From Acinetobacter portensis (lineage in GTDB: Bacteria; Pseudomonadota; Gammaproteobacteria; Pseudomonadales; Moraxellaceae), in the NCBI RefSeq assembly GCF_023158935.1, contig NZ_CP096121.1, positions 269,312 to 333,311 of the forward strand: a stretch of 64,000 nt of DNA, written 5' to 3'. This document shows positions 34,112-42,055 of the stretch, piece by piece. The notes below the pieces were generated by a model. That model made no database searches and was not told the origin of the DNA. It was given only the letters and a program-made list of their open reading frames with translations. Each line of letters begins with the position of its first letter. Position 1 is the stretch's first letter. Both the position numbers and the translations under genes were made by a program.

Positions 34112-34675
34112 TTAAGCAAGAAATGTGTTAACTAAATGAGTTGTGTCATGGTGTTGAGATAACTTTTCGGCATCCATGTCGTTATGTTCTTCATAGATAG
34201 TTTTTAAGGTTTTGATGGTTTCATGCATCAAGGTTTCATGATGCTCAGTATTGAATTTGAACTTGTGGCACTCTTTAGCAAGGGATACACGAACTTTGAA
34301 TTTTTCTAAAAATTCGATGGTTTTATTGGTGGTGTCGCTTTCACATCCAAAGTAACAAACATTATCAATATGCAATGTGGTTGTTTTCAGCATTAATGGA
34401 TTTTTATCAAACACAAAATAAGCAAAAATGCAGTTTTCACGACTGTTGTAAGTAATGTAAGACTTCTCAACATTAATTGCGTCCACTGATTTAAACCAAA
34501 CAACGCCATCGTCATAGGTTTCAGCATGGCTTGAGAAAAGCATATAAATTAAGGTGTCGATAATTTCTGCGGTGCTGTTGCCGATAATTAAATGATTCAG
34601 ACTTGAATCACTTCCGTTTGTAAATTGGTATTGAGCGACCACTTTATTTGCAAATTGATGTGCTGCGTTATTCAT
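34112..34675 (-). CDS. Hypothetical protein (187 aa), shared-leader gene set
   Basis: MNNAAHQFANKVVAQYQFTN...; soluble, rich in His and Cys in the C-terminal third (AKECHKFKFNTEHHETLMHE). Preceded by promoter, a degenerate hairpin and a repeat copy. Not recognised. Confidence 0.65.
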   Translation of the reverse strand: MNNAAHQFANKVVAQYQFTNGSDSSLNHLIIGNSTAEIIDTLIYMLFSSHAETYDDGVVWFKSVDAINVEKSYITYNSRENCIFAYFVFDKNPLMLKTTTLHIDNVCYFGCESDTTNKTIEFLEKFKVRVSLAKECHKFKFNTEHHETLMHETIKTLKTIYEEHNDMDAEKLSQHHDTTHLVNTFLA

Positions 34676-34682
34676 TATTCAT

Positions 34683-34751
34683 CTCCAAGTTTCGGACAAT
34701 ATTTTCCTAAGGTTTTATTTTAATCTGAGTCACTTCATTATAAATTTTTCT
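34683..34751 (-). promoter_or_regulatory. Promoter and variant leader of the 34112-34675 gene
   Basis: GAAAAATT (34743-34750), 20 nt, TAAAAT (34717-34722); hairpin is a divergent GGAAAATATTGTCC form (34694-34707), then GAAACTTGGAG. Confidence 0.55.
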
Positions 34752-34756
34752 CAAAA

Positions 34757-34783
34757 AAAAGATTCTTTTTTCAAGAATCTTTT
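34757..34783 (-). terminator. Rho-independent terminator of the Fic gene
   Basis: Minus strand AGATTCTT-GAAAAA-AAGAATCT followed by eight T. It overlaps the edge of repeat copy 9. Confidence 0.7.
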
Positions 34784-34807
34784 AATCAATTAAAAGCTAT
34801 CGTATAC
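34780..34807 (-). repeat. Bipartite regulatory repeat, copy 9
   Basis: TTTTAATCAATTAAAA then CTATCGTATACA; 105 nt upstream of the 34675 start codon; the last G of the palindromic half is changed. Confidence 0.65.
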
Positions 34808-34819
34808 AGATTAATCTAA

Positions 34820-35578
34820 TTATCCGTAACTCGGTGAATCATCATCATTTGATTTATCCTGGTCATTTTCCTGTTCTTGCTCTTGTTCTTCAGTATTTTC
34901 AAGCTTCAGGACTAGATCGTATGGTTCAATGATATTGTCCATGACTTTTAAAAGGTAAGAGAGGTCTTGTTCCATCGGTTCTAGGTTTTCATAGTTTTCA
35001 CCGACATAAAGCTCTTGATCTGTCAGTGAACGTTTAAACGCATAGTTCCAATCTGATACGGCGACCTTGCTATATACCATGGTGTAACCAGCATCATTCG
35101 CCAGCTGGTTCATCATCAGTTTAGCAGCGCGACCGTTACCCTCTTCAAAAGGGTGAGCTTCATTTAACTTGGCATAAAGCTGAGTGAACTCTTGCACAAA
35201 CTGGTCTTTGTCCAAACCTTTCAGGTGGTCTTTTTCTTTAACCGCCTGTGAGAACTTATTCAGTTCATCAGGGATCAGGTTTTTATCTAGGAAATGACCG
35301 ATTTCATAATTACCGTTCGGGTCGATCGCACGTTTAGAAATGTCGTCCAGACGCACTTCTCCAGCCCAATCGTAAATATGCTCAAAGATTTTTTCATGGA
35401 TTTTAGAGAGGTGGTCGAGATCGTAATTGCCACGTAACGGCGAAATTTCCATTTTCGCTATTCGATGTTCCGTGATTTCTTTTTCCAGTGCCTTTTTATA
35501 GTCGCCTTGCGCTTGGCAACTGGTAGGTTGAGATAAGATGTCTTTCGCATCTAAATAAAACTCAAGTTTATCGTCCAT
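34820..35578 (-). CDS. Fic-domain protein (putative AMPylating toxin)
   Basis: A 252-residue Fic/DOC protein. The active-site motif HPFEEGNGRAAK (about residues 141-152) is intact for His and the anion-binding loop, with Lys instead of the usual final Arg. LSKIHEKIFEHIYDWAGEVR is the conserved helix before it. Such enzymes transfer AMP to target hydroxyls and act as plasmid toxins. The tail is Asp/Glu/Gln-rich low complexity. It follows a VbhA-like antitoxin gene, the usual order for class I Fic pairs. Confidence 0.85.
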   Translation of the reverse strand: MDDKLEFYLDAKDILSQPTSCQAQGDYKKALEKEITEHRIAKMEISPLRGNYDLDHLSKIHEKIFEHIYDWAGEVRLDDISKRAIDPNGNYEIGHFLDKNLIPDELNKFSQAVKEKDHLKGLDKDQFVQEFTQLYAKLNEAHPFEEGNGRAAKLMMNQLANDAGYTMVYSKVAVSDWNYAFKRSLTDQELYVGENYENLEPMEQDLSYLLKVMDNIIEPYDLVLKLENTEEQEQEQENDQDKSNDDDSPSYG

Positions 35579-35647
35579 ATTGTTCTACTTATGAGTGATT
35601 GGGTTTGGTAATCCGCTGTAAGCTAGATTAGGTTGTATTCGCGATCA

Positions 35648-35860
35648 TTAGGCTTTGTTTTTAAGTGCATTCCATTTCTTCATCAATGCAGCTTCTTCCT
35701 CGTCAAATGTTGTTTGACCAGTTGCTAAGCGCTCCATACGTGCGTTTGATGATGCTTCACATGCTTTAACAATGTGAGGGGAGAACTCTTGAGCTACATT
35801 GCCTTGAGCAGAACGGTATGCAGCACGTACACGGTCTTCGTATTTTACTTCTTCAGACAT
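35648..35860 (-). CDS. VbhA-like Fic antitoxin (70 aa)
   Basis: MSEEVKYEDRVRAAYRSAQG...; the C-terminal half NARMERLATGQTTFDEEEAA resembles the antitoxin_VbhA fold. The inhibitory (S/T)xxxE(G/N) helix is expected near RSAQGNVAQEFSP, but Asn occupies the glutamate position, so inhibition may differ. ATG at 35860 follows AGGAAA. It precedes the Fic gene by 69 nt. Confidence 0.65.
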   Translation of the reverse strand: MSEEVKYEDRVRAAYRSAQGNVAQEFSPHIVKACEASSNARMERLATGQTTFDEEEAALMKKWNALKNKA

Positions 35861-35954
35861 ATCGGTTTCCTGTATCAACAATCTGTAAATTACAATAATT
35901 GTAAACCCAAACAAGGGGGCGATTCTTGCTAAATTGCGTATAAACAATCTTATT

Positions 35955-35964
35955 GGTATATACC
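35955..35964. promoter_or_regulatory. GGTATATACC palindrome in a divergent promoter region
   Basis: Perfect 10-bp palindrome between the VbhA-like gene and the secreted-protein gene at 36058. The same palindrome is at 37398-37407. Possible operator. Confidence 0.4.
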
Positions 35965-36057
35965 GATTAACAAAATCAAATAAGATTAAAATTCCAAAAA
36001 AATCAAATATCGTATATTAAGTATATAATTTAAGTATATACAGGAAAGTCGTTAAAC

Positions 36058-36513
36058 ATGAACGTATTCAAAACACTAAAACTATCTGCAGTTGCAATAA
36101 TCTCAGTGTCTATGTCGTGCGCTGTTTTAGCTAATAGTTCTTTAAATAACCTGAATACAAACAGCTTAAAATCTGCTGTTGCGCTTTCTCCTACTGCTGA
36201 AAACAAACGTAAAGTTGAGCGTTTACTTAACACTAAAACACCGTACCAGATTGAAACTGGTGCGGTACTTAAAAAAGTGAAGTATTCAAAACACTTTAAT
36301 ATGAACGTTCAGATGTCTAGCAAAACTGCAGATAAATACTCTTCTGATGAAACTGACTCTTTAAACCGCTTTGTGAATGAAAAGATTCATCCGTTTTATT
36401 GCTCTGTATTCGCCAATGCTCCAGTTAAACCAGATCTGTATGTAGACATCGTGGACAATCAGGGTAAATCATTCTTTGGAAGTGCTGAGCGTTATTCAGA
36501 TACTTGCCAATAG
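36058..36513 (+). CDS. Secreted/periplasmic hypothetical protein (151 aa)
   Basis: A signal peptide is clear: MNVFKTLKLSAVAIISVSMS followed by CAVLANSS, with cleavage likely after Ala-Asn region near residue 26. The mature part holds HPFYCSVF and YSDTCQ, two cysteines that may form a disulfide. Followed by a strong terminator. One of the few plus-strand genes here. Family unknown. Confidence 0.7.
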   Translation: MNVFKTLKLSAVAIISVSMSCAVLANSSLNNLNTNSLKSAVALSPTAENKRKVERLLNTKTPYQIETGAVLKKVKYSKHFNMNVQMSSKTADKYSSDETDSLNRFVNEKIHPFYCSVFANAPVKPDLYVDIVDNQGKSFFGSAERYSDTCQ

Positions 36514-36561
36514 TTTTAAGGGCTAAATATTACATAGATCTGTTAACGCCGTTTTAGGCAA

Positions 36562-36601
36562 AAACAAATAGACCGCTTAATTGCGGTCTATTTGTTTTTA
36601 T
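36562..36601. terminator. Strong bidirectional terminator
   Basis: AAAACAAATAGACCGC / GCGGTCTATTTGTTTT with a 6-nt loop; serves 36058-36513 and the convergent 36618-37154 gene. Confidence 0.9.
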
Positions 36602-36617
36602 ACTGACACCTAAAACC

Positions 36618-37154
36618 TTATGGAAAGGTCTTAGGTAGCACCGCTGTATAGCCTACGATCTTGCGTATTTTGATCTGCATATCAAGATGCAACGGCTGTA
36701 CTGTCAAACGATTGAAGTAAGACTTAATCTCGCGCATCCACGCATGGAAACGATCATCGCAATGACGCATAAGCTTCTTAAGGTGATTGCGGTCAGCTTC
36801 TTGTAAGAAACTGAGTTCGCTGTCGATTGACCAAAGATCAATATCCTGATCATCTATACATAACAAGTACTGCGTATCAACGACCAATGAAGATACCAAC
36901 TTGCCTTGGTCTTGCTTGTAGATCAGCTCAAAATTAACTTGTGCATCTAAAGCGCCGTTGATGTTTTCGATTTGAATGTCACGGCGTAAACGTACTGGTA
37001 GCTCCAGCAGTACAGTATTCTTATTTGACTGGTAATAATCAGCACGGACTTGGCTATCCCATGCAATATTTTCTAACATAAAATTTTGAAAAGAGGTGAG
37101 AGAATCTTCTTGTAGACCGACAACTTTTGTTTTAGATAAGATTTCAAAGTTCAT
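36618..37154 (-). CDS. Hypothetical protein (178 aa), shared-leader gene set
   Basis: MNFEILSKTKVVGLQEDSLT...; soluble. Start at 37154 set by the leader. Not recognised. Confidence 0.65.
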   Translation of the reverse strand: MNFEILSKTKVVGLQEDSLTSFQNFMLENIAWDSQVRADYYQSNKNTVLLELPVRLRRDIQIENINGALDAQVNFELIYKQDQGKLVSSLVVDTQYLLCIDDQDIDLWSIDSELSFLQEADRNHLKKLMRHCDDRFHAWMREIKSYFNRLTVQPLHLDMQIKIRKIVGYTAVLPKTFP

Positions 37155-37160
37155 ATAATT

Positions 37161-37228
37161 TCTCCAAATGGTAAGCATTGAGCTCATACATTCATTATAT
37201 TTCACTGTACATTTTTAAAACTTTTTTC
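37161..37228 (-). promoter_or_regulatory. Promoter and hairpin leader of the 36618-37154 gene
   Basis: GAAAAAAGTT near 37219-37228, 19 nt, TATAAT (37194-37199), GAATGTATG, stem AGC-TCAAT-GCT (37174-37184), TACCATTTGGAG. No bipartite repeat copy upstream here. Confidence 0.65.
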
Positions 37229-37359
37229 AAAAAATATAGATTGTTTTAATGCTGTCCACTTTTACATTACATAGACAAGGGCAAAAAATCTAATTAAACT
37301 GACCTTGAATAAGAAATGCGTTCAAGTGTTTTGTGTTTTTTTATTCACCTTTCAATTTT

Positions 37360-37392
37360 AAAGAGCCAGGCGTTTTGCGTCTGGTTCTTTGC
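37360..37392. terminator. Hairpin terminator-like sequence
   Basis: AAAGAGCCAGgCG / TGcGTCTGGTTCTTT stem in the gap 37229-37512. The rest of this gap holds no gene. Confidence 0.55.
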
Positions 37393-37397
37393 TTTCT

Positions 37398-37407
37398 GGT
37401 ATATACC
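37398..37407. promoter_or_regulatory. GGTATATACC palindrome upstream of 37513
   Basis: Perfect palindrome (TGGTATATACCA with flanks) about 105 nt before a plus-strand gene, in the same relative place as the 35955 copy before 36058. Confidence 0.4.
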
Positions 37408-37512
37408 AAGCACATTTTGGTAATGTGCATTGACCAATCTCAATCATAAAGTTTCAGTTTTAAACCTTATTTATCGCTACGATTAAGCCAGTTGCTAGAT
37501 GGGCTTTAAGAT

Positions 37513-37773
37513 ATGAATGCATCAAGTACAATAGCTTTAATGGCTGTATCTATTGGTTTTCCAGTGGTATTAAACTTTGACTTTGCTTTTACTTATTTAA
37601 TTGGTTTTACCTTATTCGCCTGCACGATCGGTTTAATGTTTATGATTGTGTTTTTTGTTTATAACAGTGCTGTGACGGAAAAGATTAGCGCAATAATTAA
37701 AAGGATGTTCTTTTTTGCTGGTTATTGCGCTTGTGTATTAGGTGCGGTTTTCCTTACAAGATGTCTAGTTTAG
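37513..37773 (+). CDS. Small integral membrane protein (86 aa)
   Basis: Three hydrophobic segments: IALMAVSIGFPVVLNF, FTYLIGFTLFACTIGLMFMI, and FFFAGYCACVLGAVFLTRCL. Tail-to-tail overlap of 9 nt with the next gene. Not recognised. Confidence 0.55.
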   Translation: MNASSTIALMAVSIGFPVVLNFDFAFTYLIGFTLFACTIGLMFMIVFFVYNSAVTEKISAIIKRMFFFAGYCACVLGAVFLTRCLV

Positions 37774-38259
37774 TACGTTAATGTTTAATGCATATTTGCT
37801 AAATAAGTAATACCCAAACATACAGATCGCTAATGTAATTACCGTCACTTTACGCGTTGAGTTCACAACTTCAGCACTGTCTTTCTTGCTATTAAAAATA
37901 CCAACTTTGATCAACTTAAACACTGAGTCTAAAAGGGTGATTGCAAACCACGTTCCTAAAAAGTAAATTGCCATGGTCAAATATTCCTGTTTGTGCAACA
38001 CATACTTATATAAATAGACCTGTGTAGTGACCACAATTAATGAAAATGAAGCGCCATAGTGCAAGGTTTTGACGGTATTGCGATGTTGTTTTTCATTGTT
38101 GATGTTAATCGCTGCGTTGATAAAACAAAAAATTGCCAATTGTCCAATGATGATGACAATCCCCATTGCAAATAATTGGATGTTAAGACCATAAGCCTTT
38201 TTCACTAAAATTACGGCGCTTGCAAACGCAAGGAACATTAAATATATGAGATATGGCAT
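37765..38259 (-). CDS. Integral membrane protein (164 aa)
   Basis: About five transmembrane segments (PYLIYLMFLAFASAVILV, FAMGIVIIIGQLAIFCFI and others). No signature motif. A hairpin leader is absent. Not recognised. Confidence 0.6.
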   Translation of the reverse strand: MPYLIYLMFLAFASAVILVKKAYGLNIQLFAMGIVIIIGQLAIFCFINAAININNEKQHRNTVKTLHYGASFSLIVVTTQVYLYKYVLHKQEYLTMAIYFLGTWFAITLLDSVFKLIKVGIFNSKKDSAEVVNSTRKVTVITLAICMFGYYLFSKYALNINVLN

Positions 38260-38352
38260 GATTTTCTTGGTATGAAGCGATGATATTGGATGATTCTAGG
38301 CTAAGGTTCAAAAAAAAAGAAGTATGCTGGTCGCAACATACTTCCGATCTGA

Positions 38353-38778
38353 TCAGGCTTCTACGTTCTGATTGATATAGTTTTTGTAGGCTAACTTCAC
38401 TTCACTTAAAAGGGCTTCTTTCAAAACACCTTTGTCTTTTATCGTTGGATTGTGCATACCAAGTGACGCACGGCGCTGTTGAGTGGTGTTTTTATTGGCA
38501 TCTGTTACCCAAACTGAGTCGATATAATCATCAACTAAAGCATGCAATTCGTTTGGTTTTACTGCATTGTCTAAATTGGAAAGTATAGCCTTATTGTTTA
38601 CGATCGCTAAACTTTCATCATATTCTCGATAGCTTGTACGTAAAGTATTCTTAAAATGAAGCAATTGATCTTCAATTTTTAATTTACCGCCATCAAGCTC
38701 GATGTCGATTACAAATGTCGTGATTTTAGATGATAGACCTAAAACACCAACTGATTTAACGCGAACAATAGTATCCAT
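38353..38778 (-). CDS. Hypothetical protein (141 aa), shared-leader gene set
   Basis: MDTIVRVKSVGVLGLSSKIT...; soluble. The end is near a bidirectional-looking A-rich stretch at 38309-38318. The hairpin leader lies between it and 38820-39713, so it is an internal gene of that operon. Not recognised. Confidence 0.65.
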   Translation of the reverse strand: MDTIVRVKSVGVLGLSSKITTFVIDIELDGGKLKIEDQLLHFKNTLRTSYREYDESLAIVNNKAILSNLDNAVKPNELHALVDDYIDSVWVTDANKNTTQQRRASLGMHNPTIKDKGVLKEALLSEVKLAYKNYINQNVEA

Positions 38779-38783
38779 AACAA

Positions 38784-38808
38784 CTCCAAGGTTTTGAGCA
38801 ATGAGCTC
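38784..38808 (-). promoter_or_regulatory. Hairpin leader of the 38353-38778 gene
   Basis: Stem GAGC-TCATT-GCTC (38796-38808) then AAAACCTTGGAG. It starts 11 nt after the upstream stop codon, so it lies inside a polycistronic transcript. Confidence 0.7.
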
Positions 38809-38819
38809 AAGTAAAACGG

Positions 38820-39713
38820 TTAAACTTTTGTGAGATCTGCTTCAATATCTATCAGCAATTCTTTTACTGCTTTCATGTGTGGCAATAAAGTATAGGTGTT
38901 CATTTCGCTATTAAATGCACCAGCTTCAAGTTGTACACCAGCAATAAACGGCTCATTGATTAAGTTGTTGCCAATGAGATGACTTAAGCAAGCCTGTACC
39001 AGTTCGTTATTTTCTTCAGACTTAACCAGTAGGGGATACAAAACCACGAGTATTGGTAAATCACAAAACTCCATGTTGTTTGCATCAAGTAGCTGTTTAA
39101 GTGCATCCTTAATATCTTCGTTGAGAACCAACAGTTCTAAACCTTTTTTCATGTCTTTATAGGCGTTATCAATGGTCACTTCGGAAAAGTAAAACCAATC
39201 GCGCTGGTCATCGAGCATGAAGCTATCTAATGCAGCGATTTTCTGTAAGATCTGCAATTGTTCAGGGTTGAACGTGCGAATCGCTGTTCCATTGATTTTA
39301 TGCTGTAACAACAGCTTTAACGCCTTTTGCGCTTGATCGTTTAACTGCTGTACTTCTTGATTGAAGAAACTGCATAACTGATTCGACAGATCTACAAAGA
39401 TAGAATTGTCATAGCAATCAGGTACCACGTTTTGAGTGGATAGCAACATAAAGCCATTTTCTGACAGCTCAGGATTCATATAGATACAAAGATTATGATC
39501 TTCGGTCAGCTCTGCAAAACCTTTTAAAGTGGTATATGCAATTTCATGATTAGGCAATTCAATGCCAGCATGGATATTAATGTGAAAGCTTGGGCTTTGG
39601 TCGCCGTGGTCTTGATCTGCAGTACTGATCATAGATAACAGGGTTTCCAAAAGCGCCGTATTCTTACGAATAGGCGCCATAGCTTCATTAATTAAGATAA
39701 AGCTACTATTCAT
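38820..39713 (-). CDS. Hypothetical protein (297 aa)
   Basis: MNSSFILINEAMAPIRKNTA...; long helical soluble protein. Its ATG overlaps the stop codon of 39713-40141 by 1 nt, showing coupling. Not recognised. Confidence 0.65.
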   Translation of the reverse strand: MNSSFILINEAMAPIRKNTALLETLLSMISTADQDHGDQSPSFHINIHAGIELPNHEIAYTTLKGFAELTEDHNLCIYMNPELSENGFMLLSTQNVVPDCYDNSIFVDLSNQLCSFFNQEVQQLNDQAQKALKLLLQHKINGTAIRTFNPEQLQILQKIAALDSFMLDDQRDWFYFSEVTIDNAYKDMKKGLELLVLNEDIKDALKQLLDANNMEFCDLPILVVLYPLLVKSEENNELVQACLSHLIGNNLINEPFIAGVQLEAGAFNSEMNTYTLLPHMKAVKELLIDIEADLTKV

Positions 39714-40141
39714 TAAAGTGCCTCCAAGAATAGTGAGCCCACAATATCAGTATTGAGTGGGTTAATTTCAATGAATTCGACTAGCTCCAGCGCTTTATCA
39801 AGTGTGAGTTCCTTAGCGCGGAAATCAAAAAGTGTATCCACGCCAACGCCATCAATCACACCATATGAAGACATCAACTCTTCCAATTCAGGGATATTTT
39901 GATAATTTTCTTCAGCCAAGTTTTCCAAGGTCAAAAGGGCATTATCTACATGTGATTTGAACATGTGAGCAAGGAAGAAAGCTAAACGGTGCTCATGAGG
40001 TGCTCGAATGAAGAAATACTCACTATGCTCGTCATCGTTAGAATCCTGGCGTGACGCTTTAACCAAGAACAAAGGTAAATTGTCAGTACTGCCGTAAACT
40101 TCGTTAAAATCGATCGGGCAAAAATTAGGGTTTAAATTCAT
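39713..40141 (-). CDS. Hypothetical protein (142 aa), shared-leader gene set
   Basis: MNLNPNFCPIDFNEVYGSTD...; acidic soluble protein, first gene of the unit 40141-38353. Not recognised. Confidence 0.65.
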   Translation of the reverse strand: MNLNPNFCPIDFNEVYGSTDNLPLFLVKASRQDSNDDEHSEYFFIRAPHEHRLAFFLAHMFKSHVDNALLTLENLAEENYQNIPELEELMSSYGVIDGVGVDTLFDFRAKELTLDKALELVEFIEINPLNTDIVGSLFLEAL

Positions 40142-40146
40142 GAGCT

Positions 40147-40220
40147 TTCTCCAAGTTTTAAGCTATTTGCTTGATTTGGTTTCATTATATTAAGAATATG
40201 AACGGATAAAGTTTTTTTAA
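40147..40220 (-). promoter_or_regulatory. Promoter and hairpin leader of the 39713-40141 gene
   Basis: AAAAAAACTTTA near 40208-40218, 19 nt, TATAAT (40184-40189), GAAACC, stem AAGC-AAATA-GCTT (40160-40172), AAAACTTGGAG. Confidence 0.7.
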
Positions 40221-40294
40221 AAAATACTTATTTAAGCATCCAGAAAGAATTAATAATGACGAGCGCCATTGCAGCGCTAAAAATTCAAAACCTT

Positions 40295-40324
40295 TTTTAA
40301 TCAATTAAAAAAACATCGTTTACG
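40295..40324 (-). repeat. Bipartite regulatory repeat, copy 10
   Basis: TTTTAATCAATTAAAA, AAA, CATCGTTTACG; 154 nt upstream of the 40141 start codon. Confidence 0.7.
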
Positions 40325-40368
40325 TTTTTAAGCGCAACTTTAAGAGATTTCTCTCTTAAAGGCTTGGT

Positions 40369-41193
40369 TTATTCAAAAGTGTTGGTGTATAAGTCGGTCT
40401 TAATAAGATTAAACACATACTCGCATTCAACAACGAGATTTGCATATTCATCATCAAAACATTGTTCATCTTCAAGCATAATTTCAAGATTTAAAGGCTC
40501 AATCACTGAATAAGGGTTTTTGACGCCAGTTTCTTTGTAATTTGAAATAATGACCTGAATAGCTCCAGATGCGAAGTCACCCTCAAGCGTATGGCTAAAG
40601 TAGAAACGGTTTCTTGTATCGCTGTGAGTGCTGTCGATAGGTTCTAAAGCTGTACCAAACTTGTAGGTAGTCAGCAACTCTATAACGTCTTGAGCAAATG
40701 TCGAGTTTAAAGGGGCATCACTTTTTAGGTTGAATGCAATGTCTTTAAACTGCTTCAAGATTTCTTGCTCTTTAGACTCGTTAAAGTTTTTGAAAAATTC
40801 GTCAAACTTATGCTCACCATGATTCGACAAAAGTTTATGGTGGTAGTTGTATTCGTCTACCACGGTCAACAGGTCAAGTTTTTGCAATAATTCAAACTCG
40901 TCTTTTGTAATTTCTTTAAAACCTAAAACGTAAAAAGAATCACCGCTGATTTCCCAAGAGTCATAGCGAGTTTTAAAATCATGTTCTTCTAATAAGGTTT
41001 CAATGTCTTCAAGTTCTTCACTCTCATAGCTTGAATACTTAAACAGGGTGTAATTAACCAATGCCATTAAAGCTGGCACTTCTGAAATTTTCTTAGAGGC
41101 ATATAAGCCGATATTAAAATCACAAATACGGATACCAATTGGTAGTGCTGATGTTCCGTTAATCGCAAGATTCATCATGAGATACTTGTGCAT
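40369..41193 (-). CDS. Hypothetical protein (274 aa)
   Basis: MHKYLMMNLAINGTSALPIG...; soluble, acidic C-terminus. A repeat copy lies 102 nt upstream and an ATAAGTT-TAAAAAT promoter-like pair is present, but no clear hairpin leader. Not recognised. Confidence 0.6.
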   Translation of the reverse strand: MHKYLMMNLAINGTSALPIGIRICDFNIGLYASKKISEVPALMALVNYTLFKYSSYESEELEDIETLLEEHDFKTRYDSWEISGDSFYVLGFKEITKDEFELLQKLDLLTVVDEYNYHHKLLSNHGEHKFDEFFKNFNESKEQEILKQFKDIAFNLKSDAPLNSTFAQDVIELLTTYKFGTALEPIDSTHSDTRNRFYFSHTLEGDFASGAIQVIISNYKETGVKNPYSVIEPLNLEIMLEDEQCFDDEYANLVVECEYVFNLIKTDLYTNTFE

Positions 41194-41294
41194 ATTAATT
41201 TACCTAACAGGTTGAATGTATTTTTAGATTAATGGATTTAAAGTGGGAATAACTTATGCTTAAAAATTAGAATAGCCATGGAATAAGTCGAATA

Positions 41295-41323
41295 TTTTAA
41301 TCAATTAAAAGTACCGTATGCGG
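41295..41323 (-). repeat. Bipartite regulatory repeat, copy 11
   Basis: TTTTAATCAATTAAAA then GTACCGTATGCGG. It lies between the 41193 start codon and the divergent H-NS-like gene, so it could influence both. Confidence 0.7.
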
Positions 41324-41379
41324 TTGTAAACAAAACGCACTGGTGTATATTTGATATATCCAAATTTTCGAGATTAGTT

Positions 41380-41706
41380 ATGGAAGTTGAAAACCTAAGT
41401 AAAGACCAGTTAGAAGACCTAATTAAAAAGGCACAAAACCAAATTGTTGTAGTAGAGAATAAGAAACTTGATGACGGTTATCTCAAAATGTTTGAGATCG
41501 CAAAAGAATTAGGCTTAACTATTCTTGAATTAAATGAGCACGGCGAAAATCGTAAATTAAATAAAAAGCCAGTGGTTAAAGCAGATCCTAAATATCGCAA
41601 CCCGAATAACCACAAAGAAGTGTGGGCCGGTCGTGGTAAACGTCCATCCTGGTTAAATCGTGAGATTGAATCTGGTAAAACATTAGAAAGTTTTCTTATC
41701 GTATAA
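41380..41706 (+). CDS. H-NS-family nucleoid protein
   Basis: A 108-residue protein with an N-terminal coiled coil (LSKDQLEDLIKKAQNQIVVV) and the C-terminal H-NS DNA-binding region YRNPNNHKEVWAGRGKRPSW, where the usual TWSGRG(R)xP becomes VWAGRGKRP. Plasmid H-NS proteins bind curved AT-rich DNA and silence plasmid or host genes. The surrounding gene set is very AT-rich upstream, so this protein is a candidate regulator. Confidence 0.85.
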   Translation: MEVENLSKDQLEDLIKKAQNQIVVVENKKLDDGYLKMFEIAKELGLTILELNEHGENRKLNKKPVVKADPKYRNPNNHKEVWAGRGKRPSWLNREIESGKTLESFLIV

Positions 41707-41711
41707 ATATT

Positions 41712-41743
41712 AAAAGGGCTTAAATGATTTAAGCCCTTTTTTT
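41712..41743. terminator. Rho-independent terminator
   Basis: AAAAGGGCTTAAA / TTTAAGCCCTTTTTTT directly after the H-NS-like gene. Confidence 0.85.
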
Positions 41744-41785
41744 AAATGCCATTGTCAGTGTTGTTTAGAGCAGGTGCGCGATTAC

Positions 41786-42055
41786 TTAACAAAGTTCAGC
41801 TTTGATGTGTTCTAACACATCATCTTCAACACCCTCATTAGAAAATGCTTCAATGAATTCATTCAGGTTTTCATTGCTTAATGGCAAACTTCCGTATTGA
41901 TCTACTGCAATCATTTGTGAGTTATGCACCAGATATTCAATACTGCAGTCAACAGAACAAAAGGTTTCTTGAATTACATCATTCACCTGATGGCCAGACT
42001 TTTTATCGTTAGTATCAATATCACTATTACAGTGAGGGCAAGTAAATAATCCCAT
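41786..42055 (-). CDS. Small zinc-finger-like protein (89 aa)
   Basis: MGLFTCPHCNSDIDTNDKKS...; CPHC and later FCSVDCSIEY give four cysteines for a zinc ribbon. Its start overlaps the end of 42055-42399 by 1 nt, so the two are coupled. Not recognised. Confidence 0.6.
   Translation of the reverse strand: MGLFTCPHCNSDIDTNDKKSGHQVNDVIQETFCSVDCSIEYLVHNSQMIAVDQYGSLPLSNENLNEFIEAFSNEGVEDDVLEHIKAELC

Noticed and set aside
18477..41323. Reading the eleven bipartite repeats as a CRISPR array
   Set aside because: Copies are kilobases apart with genes between them, not a repeat-spacer array; no regular spacer length exists.
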